This document shows, in pieces, positions 35,200-47,639 of a DNA stretch of 64,000 nucleotides; the stretch's first letter is position 1; every line of letters begins with the position of its first letter. The DNA comes from Anaspis maculata (Eukaryota > Arthropoda > Insecta > Coleoptera > Scraptiidae), in contig OX421961.1 in the NCBI GenBank assembly GCA_949128115.1, positions 51,074,171-51,138,170 on the forward strand. Direction: 5' to 3'. The notes below the pieces were generated by a model, which did not search any database, was not told the origin of the DNA, and saw only the letters and a list, made by a program, of their open reading frames with translations. The position numbers and the translations under genes are program-made.

Positions 35200-37644
35200 T
35201 AGTCCGGTGGATTAGCGCCAAAAAATGCCTAAACTATGCATTTTGTGATAAAGCAAGGGGCTTCTGGATTTACGTCCTTGAGATTCAACTTGACAATTCC
35301 AGAATTGGCGCCAACGAGTTTAGTGTGGCAGGCGACCTCAGGAGCCATCCGTAAGTATGGAAGAACAAAAATTTTGTTGCTGTTATTTAAAAGCTCGAAA
35401 ACGATCACAAATAATTGATTTGTATCGTGTTGCAGCCTTTCTTGTTGGAAGCAGTCCTATTTGTGTTGCTTGTGGAGTTAGTATGGAAATCAAGCATGTT
35501 GATGGCGTGTTCTTGAGGAAGAATTGATTTTTCTTTTGGTTTGATGAAGCAGTGAGCATTTTATACATTTCGCGACACTTTTATTTTGATTTCTGTAATA
35601 AAGGATTTTCTCTTGGGGTCAGAATGCCTGACTTGTTAAGCAGCTTGCTGCACAAAAATGTCAGTTATAATTCATTCAATAATTATTTCAAGTCAATAGG
35701 TCATGAGCCTTGAAAAAGATTTTAATTAAATCGAAACGTCGGCAAATACCTAGAATTTTTCTTGTTTGTGTCCAAAAATATACCCCAAGAGAAAATCCTT
35801 CATTACTGAATTCAAATGGACAAGAATCAGAATCAAAATTTTGATTTCTGTTCTTGTTCATTAGCAATCATCAATTCCATAATATACAGGGTGTTCCGCG
35901 CCATTACAACCCTTTTTTGGGGCCTTTCTCTTTGCAATGATCTCAAAAAAAACTTTCCATAGTCAATTTTCATGAAGATTCCAAAATATTAGTTAGCTAT
36001 CTATAATTTTTTGCCTCTTTTCATGTACAGGGTGTTACAGATTGTTTACAGCCTGTAGGTAACAGGGTGTTACAGATTGTTCACAGCCTCCAGGTAGGCT
36101 ATTACATATACCTAATACCTTGGGGGTGCTATTTGATGTGGATGTGATGATGACTCATGTGCACTATGAGGATGTGCTCAACGTATCCATGTGCACCATG
36201 GGGATGTGCTCAATGTATTCATGGGGATGTGACTATGGTTGGTTGGGCAGATCCTCCTGTATTTTGAGCATATATCCTCATGACGCACATGGGAACGTTG
36301 AGCACATCTGAATGATGCACATCATGGGATTGTTGAGCACATCTTCATGGTGCACATGGTTACATTGGGCACATCCCCATGGTAAGCAATGCCATGGGGC
36401 ACATATGTGTTCCAAAATGTGCCCATGGGCACTTTTCTACCAGGGTTCCCCAGGCTAGCCAGGTTCTTTCATCTTCAAAGTTTGAAGGGCCCCCATTCGC
36501 CTCCTTATTGACGAAATTTCAGGTGCTGCGGGTCAAATCATGTTTATTGGTATAAGGTTCACACATAAAAAAATTCGTTGCCGTAACCCAAAATGCAGTA
36601 TCGATGTACCCTTGGATCGCATCACTCGGTATTTCGATTCGGAAAAAAAATCAGGGAAAATATCAAAGTTTTCACTGCAGGTTTATTAATTTTCGAAGAC
36701 ATCTGGAATCGAAATTGTTGAATATTGTATTAGTCACAGGTCTCTTAATAATGAAAAACATACACTGGATATGTTTTTTGTTTTTACAAGATGATTAGAA
36801 GGATTTGTTCCGAAAGTTATTTTATGTCAACTTTGAACACTGTAATTGACGCACTTTCACACAAAAAGTCATATTGTGCATGCGATACAGCTTCGATATC
36901 ATGTTTGTTGCTTTTACAAGGAGGAACAATTCTTCCTCTGCAAGACAAAGTTGAAAACCGTACAATAGAGCCTCTATTTATGACGCAACACGTTTTTAAA
37001 GTGAAGCATGCGTCACTTATCAGGTGCCGTGTTGACGCAAAACTGCCCTCGCGACCAGACACTTCTATGAGCTTGTAAAGATGAGAAGCATATCTAATGC
37101 ATCTTTCTCAATCGAAGAAAAGTTGAAAGTAACTGGATATGCAAGAATAAATGGAATGCCTGTGGCGAGGAGTGAAAACCATGAGGTTAAAGTTGAATAT
37201 CAAAAAAGCGTGTTTTTTCACATAAACTTGTTCAAACATGTTTTTAACGTAATTTGAACACATTATTCGAACTCAGAACGTCGATTTTAGTCGAAAATGA
37301 TACCAAACTTCTTCATATTCATTCAGGATTGATGAAAACCATAAATCGCCTTCAAAGACAAAAATGCCTTCTCCTCAGCCCCCTTACGTGATAAGCATCG
37401 ACATATTTTATCAATTCCTCCCCATAGGGTATCAGCGCATCTAAGTATCATGTATTTGAGTGCCTTCGAGGAACATGGAAGATTTTGGTTCTTTCACAGC
37501 TCTGGATGGCTCCTGAGGTCACCTGCCACACCGAACTCGTTGGCGCCATTTCTGGAATTGTCAAGTTCAGCCTCAAGAATGTAAATCCAGAAGCCCTTTG
37601 CTTTATCACAAAATGCATAGTTTAGGCGCTAATCCACCGGACTA
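35200..37644. mobile_element. TAGTSCGGYGG long-TIR element, copy B
   Basis: A 2.45 kb element with inverted repeats of about 150 bp (35200-35351 and 37503-37644). It begins TAGTCCGGTGGATTAGCGCC and carries TGCATTTTGTGATAAA about 38 bases in, in both repeats, just as in copy A. The body contains an inverted pair at 35590-35612/35775-35797, ACAGGGTGTT fragments in tandem (36027-36097), a minisatellite (36120-36430) and a 95-codon plus frame (36791-37078) that I cannot place. Confidence 0.75.
36120..36430. repeat. Minisatellite with inverted halves (GATGTGCTCAA / TTGAGCACATC)
   Basis: About 33 bp units: GATGTGCTCAA then CATGTGCACCATGGG recurs in the left half (about 36170-36235). The right half has the reverse complement, TTGAGCACATC and GCACATGGG (about 36285-36420). 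Overall it is an imperfect palindromic minisatellite inside the 35200 element. Confidence 0.65.
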
Positions 37645-40260
37645 TAGCTTGCTCTGGGTCCATGACACTTAACCGACACACTTCACACTTATAGACCTTC
37701 TCATAGAGGCGGCTCCCTTGCTCGTGCGCAAGTCTTCATATAGACAAGTTCGAAAAATATTCACGAGTTGTAGCCAGTGGTGGTGCGGGCAGAGATCACG
37801 TGATGCAAGTGCAACGCAATGCGACCAAGATTGAAAGCGCGCCCACTGCAGCAGCCAATCGAATTCGACAAATTTGAATTTTCAGCAATTCGATTTGTTC
37901 ATCCACCCGAAACACTTCTCATATAAACCCATCAGCGCAAAGTTGCGGTATACGAGTTGCCCAGCGCCCCTAGTATCTTTAGTGAATGAGAATGGCTATA
38001 AACATTATATACAACCACGAAACAAACTGTGTTACCTTCTACTTACGATGATTAGTCTTGACCGAGGAGGAAACTACGATCACACTTATAGTTTCTTTGC
38101 AGTTGAATTGTTTATGTCGTACTACTTCACTATGCGGTGCCCATATCAAGCCACTCAAAACATTGCGCAACATTGTTAGTGTCATAAGATAAGTCACTGT
38201 ATGTAAGTACCTAATCTAATTTTTCACTGAAGTGATGTAGGCAACCAACAATACAACAACATCCAGGAACTGAACTTGTTCTTATTTGAACGTGCTGTTC
38301 CTTCCTTATTTTTTTTTGAAAAAATTTATGGATAATCCGCAAATTTCATTTCAGGTCATTATTCCACACGCCATTCTGAGTGATTTGCCTATTTTTTCGT
38401 TTCGATTTGCGTGTGTCGCTGAAGTGTCATGGACCCCTTGCTCTGATGAAAAATGATTGATTGAAAAAAATGATTTCCCCTTGCCGTGAAATTGATTGTA
38501 GAGAACAGGGCGCTTCAAAATTAGATTTCAGCTCAGGTTGTAACAATAATAACAAGCTGTAGGTATCGTGAACAGAACAACAGAATAATCGCAAGCAATT
38601 ATAGTGGAATAAAAAGGGGTTCCTGTGTGGTTTCCCCGAGAATAACTTGATAAATACTATGGCGCTTTTAGCGAAGCTTGAGAAGGCAATTCAAAAATTG
38701 AAGCCACTCTCAATTACAGCTCATCACAAAGTCTTAGAAGTCACTCTCGGGGGAGTGTTAATGTTATTTAAAAAATATACGTCATTTGGACCAAGTTACT
38801 ACACGGTCGGGACTGCTAGTTTCGCACAAATTTCGTCGTAAATTTTATGGATCCAGCGTTTTCCACCAAGTTTATCGTCTACTTAAAATAATTAGTGCCC
38901 TGGTTTCAATTCAATTTTCCAACGGAGGTTCTGAAATCCTCAACATAAAAAAAAATATGGACGCACTGAGTATGTACATATATTACAAATCCTACTGACT
39001 GTCATTAAACGCATTAAAAGCGCTTGTGTTGTATAACGCATACTGTTAGCTATTGAATACAGTTTCGTGGCGAAAGCCTCGGGTTAGTTCAGAAATAAAT
39101 CCAGAACATTAGCTTCGTCCAAACGCTGTAATTTCCATCCAATAGCTCTATCCACAATGCAGGAAACGTAAATAATTATTTACTCGTTTGGTAAAGTAAA
39201 TCATTCCATTGCGTGGATTAAACCATTTCTTACCAGAATGCCCCCAGTACCAGTCTAGTCACTGATGCAATTTAGACTTGGCGTTAAGCACCAATTTAAA
39301 ACACAATTTCGGTAGGTAGATTCAGACCATTATTCAATTCAATTACACATTAGCACCAGCGTTTATTTTAATTTTATGCAAATTAGCTCTGTTGAGATTC
39401 TGCCGCAAGAGGGTTTTTCTCCTTTATTCGTCTAATCTGGAATTAAACCTCGGGGAAATGCACCTGTAGTAGACGAATTACGAGTTAATGAATTTCTTTT
39501 GAAAAATGCACGCGGAAACAGCTTGATAAATTCAAGCATTCAAAATTCACGACAAAAAAAAAACAAATTCCAAGTTTTCTACGCATGCAGTAGTGCTTGT
39601 GACGTGTTAAATTACACAGGTCAACAAAGTGAAAAAAAAAATTTGTGCCTGGGTTCATTTTATGATTTTATTGAATGTCATGAGTCAAAATGAAAGAAAA
39701 ATACCCACATTCTCATTAAAGTTTGCTTTTGTAATCTTATTGGTAGGTACTAATGGAACAGATTTCATATCATGAATAAAAACAAAAAATCAGTTTATAG
39801 GGAGACGGAGAGAAATTCTGACGTTCATGTGTCATCTACATTAGAGTCTAGAGTGCTCTGGAGTTGCAAAAAAAGATAGTCAAGTGTTTTATTTGACGTT
39901 TGTAGGAAATTAAAAATGCCGAAAAGAATGAAAAAATGTTAAAGTTCTCATGATCATAATAGGAAGAGTCAAGGACTTCATTTCTGACTTTTTTCATTAT
40001 TTTGTATTAATTTTGTGCTGAAGTTAATGAAAAAAACAAAAACAAAATTTATTTTGAATTTTTCCCATCAAGTGATTTATTAAAATCGACATTTTCATAA
40101 ATTTTTAAATATGTCAAAAGCAAACTTTTTCATGGGATATTATGTTTTTTCAGGTTAATTTGACTCAAGATACAGAAATTTGGTATACTTATCCCAGGCA
40201 CAAAATTGGTGTTGACCTGTGTTATCTAAAAGCATAACTCTATGGCATGATCTTATTATT
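37645..40260. other. Unassigned stretch
   Basis: No exon, transposase or RNA gene recognised. Short open frames only, in AT-rich sequence. It may be the long 5' intron of the Ig gene or intergenic. Confidence 0.35.
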
Positions 40261-40392
40261 ATAGCTGTATTACACTACACAATTTCTTGAATTATCTGTC
40301 AAATCAACAATCAAGTTCATTGTTTTTCGAAACCATTTTGGCAGGTTGTTCAAGAAATTGTACAAGAAAACTGTGTAGTGTAATACAGCTAT
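40261..40392. mobile_element. 132 bp MITE, ATAGCTGTATTACAC family, copy 1
   Basis: Begins ATAGCTGTATTACACTACAC and ends in the inverse. A second inner pair, AATTTCTTG against CAAGAAATT, extends the arm to about 32 bp. The loop contains ATCAAGTTCATTGTTTTTCG. Same family as 62791-62926. Confidence 0.8.
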
Positions 40393-40828
40393 CACCCACT
40401 TCTCATACCTAGATAAATGAATGGATGATAATTGATGTAGGTACCATCATTCTCATTACTTTGATTAATTTGGAACTGTATGTTGTGATCAAGTCATGCA
40501 ACGTTTCCTTTCGTATAAGAACTTAATCAACTTTTTCCATGTAACTAAAACTGAGTGATGCCTGTTTGGAGAATAAACATTATCATAAATATTATACGAA
40601 GGGTGATACAATATAGTATGGGGGCATAGGTCGTGCCGTGTGCAGCTTCGTGAAGATATATAGAGTTATGTCTTAATCGATTCCTGGGGGATCAAGGACC
40701 ATGAAAAATTATGGTGGAATATTGGCATCTACTGCAGGGAAATATGGTGGAGGCGCCAAAATGGGCTTCATCGAGTAATAAGAAACCGGCTGTAGCTCGT
40801 TGGTTTTTCAACGGATTCCAACATCTGG

Positions 40829-42268
40829 AACGTCATTTTGTAGACAAAAAAATTCTCTTCTTATTTCATACCTGAATTTACAAACGTCATTTCGTGAAAC
40901 TGTCAAAATTGTCTTTATAAGATATGCTGAGTTCCGGCCTTTTTTTAAAGGTTATCCGATATTTTTGAAACCTGGCAGTATTATAGATCTTGAGGTGCCC
41001 TTTCCGAATTTCTACTTTCCCACTTCGTATCTTTGCCGTTTTGGCCGCCATATTGAAAAGATGGCGGCCAAAAAACACTGTTTTGTCAATATCTTGAATT
41101 CAACTGACTCAAGATTGAAACGTATATATGCGTAGGAGAGCCCATTCAAATCTCTACAATTTGACATATCAGTCATTTATGTGCGATTTACGATTTTTGA
41201 GTTAGAGCTTTCAGAACTTCTGGAAGCATCAACTTTCGGCATTCAATCATCATGTTAAATTGATACCACCGTCATGTAGTAGGCAATTTAACCATAAATA
41301 GTTCTTGGCCATTAACCATAGATAATAAAAATTTGAGAAATCGATCATGGTGATGGTTATTGTGCATAATTACAGGGTGAACTGTGAAAGCGAACTGACT
41401 TTAGAAAGAAATAAAGGTAATATAGCATTTGAAGGATATCACATACATTCGAAACTCATTATTGTGATGAAATTTGAGGTCATCATTCAGAATATCCACT
41501 TTTCGACTTCGTATCTCTGCTGTTCTGGCCATAATTTTGAAAAGATGGCGTCTAAAAAACATATTTTCGGAAAATTGTCAGAAAATTCGTCATAAAATTT
41601 AACGATTCATATCTAAAGTGAAGGTCTACTGAATTCTCTAAAATTTGACATCTGAATCACTCATGTGCGACTTACGGCTCTCAAGCTATACCTTTTCAAA
41701 GTCAATTTGCCCTTAGAGTTCACCCTGTAATTGCATAACAACCGTTACCATGATTGATTTTCTGGATATGATTGGTCTGTGGTTGATAACTTATCATTAT
41801 TTATGGTTAATTTGACTGCCACGTGGAGCTGAGATCAACTTGGCATGCTGATTGGATGACAAAAGTTGATGCTTCCGGGAGTTCTAGAAGCCATAACCCA
41901 AGAACCGAAAGTAGCACGTACACGAGTAAGGTGTCAAATTGTAGAGAATTGAATAAGTTTCCATTCGCATACAAACGCTTTCACCTTACATTGACTGGAA
42001 TGAAGATATTGCCAAAAAACTGTTTTTTGGGCGCCATCTTTCCAATATGGCGGCCAAAACGGCAAATATACAAAGTGGAAAAGTGAAAATTCGGAAAGGG
42101 CACTTCAAGATCTATAATACTACCAAGTTTCAAAAATATCAGATAGCCTTCAAAAAAGGCCGAAATTTAGCATATCTTATGAAGACATTTTTGACAGTTT
42201 CCCGAAATGACGTTTGTGAATTCAGGTATGAAATAGGAAGAGAATTTTTTTGTCTACAAAATGACGTT
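40829..42268. mobile_element. 1.44 kb foldback element with AACGTCATTTTGTAGAC ends
   Basis: The left arm from AACGTCATTTTGTAGACAAA pairs with the right arm ending in its inverse, through TTTCATACCTGAATT, GATATGCT, TTTTGAAACCTGG and the GGCCGCCAT/ATGGCGGCC blocks near 41045 and 42050. It encloses a 359 bp ACAGGGTGAA element centred within it (outer arms 542 and 539 bp). The true outer ends may be a little further out. Non-coding. Confidence 0.8.
41371..41729. mobile_element. 359 bp ACAGGGTGAACT element at the palindrome centre
   Basis: Begins TACAGGGTGAACT and ends AGTTCACCCTGTA. The arms then diverge more than the outer ones do. An 82-codon plus frame crosses it and has no meaning I can see. 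Flanked by AT on the left and AT on the right rather than a clean TA. Confidence 0.75.
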
Positions 42269-42309
42269 CGAAAAGTTATGTAATGATGCAGGATGCAGGG
42301 AAAACGTTC

Positions 42310-43470
42310 TGACACGATAGCTGCAAAACCATTATTCTGATAGAATTGAAATCTGGTATACAGGCAGGGTCTTGTTGTAAAATGAGCTGATTAGTTTTTG
42401 TCCGTCATCTGTCAAATAAATGGAAGTGTCACTATCAGAAAATGACAGGACTTGACCATCAATATGTCATTTGAAGTCCTTGAAAAGCTGTAAGTATTCA
42501 GAACAGTTCAAAGTATTCCTCTAACTATCATCTTGTCAATAATTGAAAAATGTCGAACTTCAAAATTTGGCATTCAATTATCCAAAATCTGTCCGATGGA
42601 TTGGAACCAAATTTGTGAAGAAGCAACACAACAAAAGAATCAAATCAAGTCTGTAGTTGGAGTTTTCCGCCATTTTCTAGTCGGGTGTTATGAGTTTTCC
42701 AATTTTCACCTCGCCGTTACCATCAGAGACGGCCGACCATCCGAGTTTTGACCAGGACGACCTGCGTTTAGTGCAGGACTCAACTGAGACGCTCTTTCCT
42801 GCTCGCAGCTAAACTTTTTTCGAAAAAGTCCAACTGATATCAAAAGTAGATTGCATTGGGCGTCGTGTGGACCCATCTCCAAATGCTGGACTCCGGTTTT
42901 CCGACGATGATTTTTTTTCAAAAAAGAATTTGCACATTCCGTAATTTAAAAAAAACTGCAGGGCAAAATTCATCAGCATAGTTATAGTTGGAGACAAGAT
43001 TAAATTAATGTTTGAGAAAAGAATTTTTGAAACCAAAAAAACGGTTTTTTAGTTTTCCATCCTGAGAAGAACTGCAAATTTCCAAGTTTTTATCCCGTGA
43101 ACAGATTTTCACCATTTTTTTTCTCAACAAGAGGTAACTGCTTCTTGAACATTTTCCAACAATTTTGTTCCAAATTTTCTGAGAGTGTTCCAGTTATGAA
43201 AATGCAAAACCTGCTTAGCGAAGGCGGACTCAAAAGGTGGAGCTCAAAATTGAGCTTTAATTGACGATTTTTACAATGACATGATTTTAAAAAGACTTTG
43301 GAGTTTTTTTTCCGGGAAATTCAAATTTAAAATTACAATTTCCTGCAAAGTGTCAATCTTTATTTCAAACTCCAACTTTCCACCCGAAGGGACGTCTTGA
43401 ACAACAATTTCCAGAGGTTCCTGGATACTAGTCGGAAAAGTTTTGTGTCGCCCACAACAGATTTTTTAAT
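42310..43470 (+). repeat. Interspersed repeat family R, longest copy
   Basis: A degenerate repeat of about 1.15 kb matching 47640-48500 in order: GATTTGGTATACAG-like start, GTGTCACTATCA, GTATTCAGAACAGTT, GATGGATTGGAA, GAAGCAACACAAC, GTTTTCC, a CGTCGTGT block and a TTGCACATTCCGT block. The 3' part (43376-43470) matches 31360-31440. No coding capacity is recognised and termini are unclear. It follows immediately after a large palindrome, as does the copy at 47640. Confidence 0.65.
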
Positions 43471-43475
43471 TTTTC

Positions 43476-43612
43476 AATTCCAAAAAAAAACAACCCAGAT
43501 ATCAGCATGATTTTTCTTTTAAGAACATAGGAATAATAGATATGTTAAAGAAAAGAAAAGAAAATTCATGCCGATATCTGGCTTGTTTCTTTTTTTTTTG
43601 CAATTGAAAAAT
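43476..43612. repeat. ~135 bp foldback
   Basis: CAATTCC, A-run, CAACCCAGATATCAGCATGA pairs with TCATGCCGATATCTGGCTTG, T-run, GCAATTG. Lies at the 3' boundary of the family R copy. Confidence 0.65.
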
Positions 43613-46037
43613 AAAAAATAGTGATTCGTACTGTGGCACCCTTTATTATGGTACTTCAAAACCATCATCAGAAGCAAAATAACAACAACATTGTTTACAT
43701 ACTACACAAACATCGGAGTATTGTCTGGAAAGCTTTCTTGTTCGATCCGATGATCTTCGGAAGCAGCAATTTAATATCTATAATGTATTGTCTTGTCGGT
43801 AAGCTATACGTAAGAACATTAATATATCAAGATGCTACTGCTGGCACAGAGTTACATTTATTTCATCCTGCAATATCTTTCATCCTAGCTCCAAGATATA
43901 AGTATTCTCATTGTGAAATATAGAAGGAGTACATTGCAAAAGTAGCTTTGACATCGCTAGTTTATTCACTCAAAGTTGGCATTACATGCTTGTCTGAGGA
44001 AAATAATTGTCTTATTATGCGCCCACGGCCAAAAAATTCAATTATGTGAAAATGTTTTCTCATATTTAATCTGGTGAAGGAAAATAGAAAGGAATGCACT
44101 GATGTGAGTGTGAGAGCCCGGCAGAAGCTTTGATGGAATAATCCGAGAAATTGTCCTTGTGCTGTTTGAGGCAGAAATGGACAAGAGATTATATTAAAAT
44201 GCAGGATGAAAATAGAGGAATCCGTCATACAACAAATATTCTAGAGAAGTATGCGAGATCACTTAATTTGTCATGCAGAATATCTGAAGTTTGAAATTCA
44301 ACGATTGTTAACATTGAAACGGAGTAACTGCATGTTGGTGGTGGTCGGCGATGAACTTTGGCGGCAGCCTTGGCAATTTTCACTGTATAAGCATTTTATC
44401 CCATATCCGGTATTCGACTTCAATATAGTGCAGCGTCCAATTTATTCTTATATCCTATATTTCGTATCCGTGACTCTCAGTCGATAAGGTGCATTTTATC
44501 GTGTTATTGATGTCCGGGGCATAAATCACAGCCACAGCTGGACGTAAGGACTTACGTTTCAAAGCGGCAAAAGCAAGAGATAAAGTTCTTCGTTAAACTC
44601 CTGCACGGTTTTACATCAAAAGCAATGCTTTTCGCTTCAAGTGTCTAGTTAAATCTAAAGGGAGGTAGGAATACATATATCTGCGCAGTATAGTGGGTAG
44701 TGGGTCATAGCAAATTTAATTAGGTACAGGTACGTGATACTATATCTAAGTGATAAAATAATTTATCTAAATTCTTGATATACATTTATACAGTCTACAG
44801 TAATTTGACGATCTTTTTTTTTTTAAGCATCACATTGAAAGCCGCAATTTTAATGACGCCAAGACGTTCAATCTGACTCGACGCTTTTCACAAACTCTCG
44901 AGCCGTCTCTAAATGTTTGCTTTGAGTACCCCAGGAGTGCCTAACACGAGAAGACAGTGAATATCGCTTAGCATCCCCTAAAACTTATTTTCTCCGTGAC
45001 TAGAAAATTAATTTTGCAATTAGCGTACGTATGAAGATCTTTAGCAGCAAATCTCGAGAGTCAACGGCGCAGAAATTGAGAGCTTACAACAATCCATCGA
45101 AATTTTTGTGGGGTCTCGTTTTTCAACAACGTTTTCACCCACATTCGCTATTAGAGAGAGTGCATATGAATGGGACTGTTCTCTGTGTCAGATATTCTTT
45201 CTTTGCGCTATGACTGCTCTGGTCTTGGTTGGGCGGAGGACATACTTATATCATTTAAGAATTTTCAGGCTGTGTCCCTATACATAGTACGTGTTCTTTA
45301 TGTATGAGCAGCATATATGTTGTACTTTCTATGCCTACTTCTTGCTGTGTCTGTAAATAAAAGGTTGTTTCTCCTCATAACTTTTCTAAATGATGGTACA
45401 TTATTTCTGCAGGCGTTCTTCGTTCACAAAACCCCCTTCTCCCCCTTTACTTCCCTAACAACTAGAAAGCTCCCCGAATACTCCAAACATCTTGCATCTC
45501 ATTAAATATTCCATTTGGTTCTCTTTAGCTAACTGACTGCAACCAGAGATAATGTGGTTTCGGCAGTAAGCTTGATTCCTGTGCAGCTATATGCTATATC
45601 CAGTATCCTACATGAATATTCAATGATAGCATATTTATTGTGGTAATTGCAAGTAGGCAGGCACGCTTTTAGCCTCTCTATAGTGGAGCCAAATGCTAAT
45701 CACAACAGTTCCATGGCCCAATTCTGTTTTGTTTTTCATCTTGCCCGTTCTAATTGCCAAAAGTAGGTATCACCACAGATTAGTGCCAGAGAAAAGAGAG
45801 GCGAAATGTAGAGAGAGCATCTTAATTTTCGTTTAAATTGCAAAACGTACACATGCTTTGACCAACTTTTCACTCCAACACGAGAAAGAGTTTAGAACTT
45901 TGACATCCCCTGAGGCGTCCACTCGTAATTTTCAGCTATAATAATATTATTTGTCTGTAACTTGAATGTTACTAGTACAACAACAAAGCTGAATACAAGC
46001 AAGACAGGTGGTGTTCGTAATTCTAGTAGTTCTCTAG
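43613..46037. other. Unassigned stretch
   Basis: No gene recognised. Frames of 60-100 codons at 43621, 43962, 44251 and 45031 show no motif, start context or splice pair that I trust. Confidence 0.35.
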
Positions 46038-46209
46038 TAAAGTGCTCGCCAATTGAAATGGTCCACCCAAAAAATACAGTCACATTTAAAGTGTCATAAC
46101 TTTTGAATGAATAAACTATTTTGAATCGTTTTATGTTTTCTAATTAGCTCACCTATTGGACTACAACATGTCATGGACTATTTTTGGTACAAGTGTTTCG
46201 TATTAATTA

Positions 46210-47363
46210 TACAGGGCCCTCAATCAGGTACCGCCGAGGGTACCGCAAAAATGGAAAAGTTTGAACTGGTCCCATTTCTTAAAAAATAGTTTTTGGTTTT
46301 CTCCAAGTGTTTTAGGGGAGTTCTCATAACCATAACTCGAGTCGTTTTCAAATTTTTTTGCCTATCTTCTTTAATTACAGGGTGATCTCAAAAATGTAAC
46401 CTTTTAGTTTTGCAATAATAACTTTATTCGTTGTTGGCCGATTTTGGAAACTGAGGGCTCTTGTTGAAGCTAAAGGCTCAGGTCAGAAGGATCAAGGATC
46501 AGAATTGACTTTAGATGGAAATTCTGGAAGAGGGATTGAATCAAAAGTGACTCACATGACAAACTTGCTAGAGATCCGGTTTATGGAAGGTATTAAACAA
46601 ATAACAACTTGTCTTCAAACAAACCATTCTTTCCGAATATTTCAAGGTTTTTCCCATTTGTATGGGGCAAAAATTGTGGCAATGAATCCACATAAGAAAT
46701 GGATGCTCCCAACGAAGAATACTGGACGTTTTTCACCTAAAAATAGACGTAACCTGGGTTACGAAGATCAGAACTGGTGCCTATCTCTTTAAATGTGAAG
46801 GAAACATTCGACAATAAGAAGGTAACCTAGGTTACGTGCATTTCCAGTCGAGGAAGGTCCGGTATTATCTTCTGAAGAGTGAATTTGTAAAATGGATCCC
46901 GCATCGACAATTTTCATCACTTAAAATCGGAAAACACCTCAAAATGTTCGTAAATAAAAGTCTGTTTGAAGGCAAGTTGATTTTCATTTACTTCCTAACC
47001 TGAACCTGATTTCTAGTGTGCTCCATATTTAGGTCACTTTTGATTCCTTCGCTTTTTCAAAATTTTGGTCTCCAGTCAGTTCCGATCCTCGAGCCTTCTC
47101 ATCTGAGTCTTAAGCTTCAACAAGAATCTTCATTCGCCAAAATCGACCAACAATTGAAATAGATATAAATGCCAGACCAGAAGGTTGCATTTTTGAGATC
47201 ACTGTGTAATTGGAGGAAATAGACTCAAAATTTTGAAAACTACCTCAAGGTAAAGGAACAACATCTTTCCTAAAATACTTGGAAAAAATCAAAATCCATT
47301 TTTTGTGAAGTGGGACCAGTTCAAACTTTTCTATTTTTGCAGTACCTGATTGAGCGCCCTGTA
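46210..47363. mobile_element. 1154 bp TACAGGGCCCTCAATCAGG element (middle of three)
   Basis: Begins TACAGGGCCCTCAATCAGGT and ends ACCTGATTGAGCGCCCTGTA. Arms continue through AAAAGTTTGAACTGGTCCCA and its inverse near 47315. Its arms outside the innermost element are 166 and 155 bp. Confidence 0.8.
46376..47208. mobile_element. 833 bp TACAGGGTGATCTC element (innermost of three)
   Basis: Begins TACAGGGTGATCTCAAAAAT and ends in a diverged inverse (ATTTTTGAGATCACTGTGTA). Arms continue through CTTGTTGAAGCT and CAAAAGTGAC to a GTAACCTGGGTTAC centre near 46750-46835. A 95-codon plus frame (46505-46792) crosses one arm and is not considered a gene. Confidence 0.75.
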
Positions 47364-47639
47364 TAATTGATACGAAACACCTGTATCAAAAACAGCCCAT
47401 AACATATTCTAATCCAATCCTTGAGCTAATTAGAAAACATAAAACGATTCAAAATAGTTTATTCATTCAAGAGTTATGTTACTTTGAACGTGACTAAATT
47501 TTTTGGGTGGACCATTTCAATTGGCGAGCACTTTATTAGGGATTCATTATTTCGTATTTGTCGACAACTCGGTCGACAATTAGCAAAAAATCTGTTTCAA
47601 CCTACGATTTCTTATTTCTTGTGATAAGGAGGTATACAA

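Larger units (their letters stand above)
46038..47535. mobile_element. 1.5 kb foldback element, TAAAGTGCTCGCC ends (outermost of three)
   Basis: Begins TAAAGTGCTCGCCAATTGAA and ends in the exact inverse. Arms pair through ATGGTCCACCCAAAAAA, the AATAAACTATTTTGAATCGT block and TTTTCTAATTAGCTCA. It encloses a TACAGGGCCC element (46210-47363) with outer arms of 172 and 172 bp, which in turn encloses a TACAGGGTGATC element. Non-coding. Confidence 0.85.

Noticed and set aside
46505..46792. 95-codon plus-strand frame
   Set aside because: It lies in one arm of a triple foldback element and ends near its centre; no protein family recognised.
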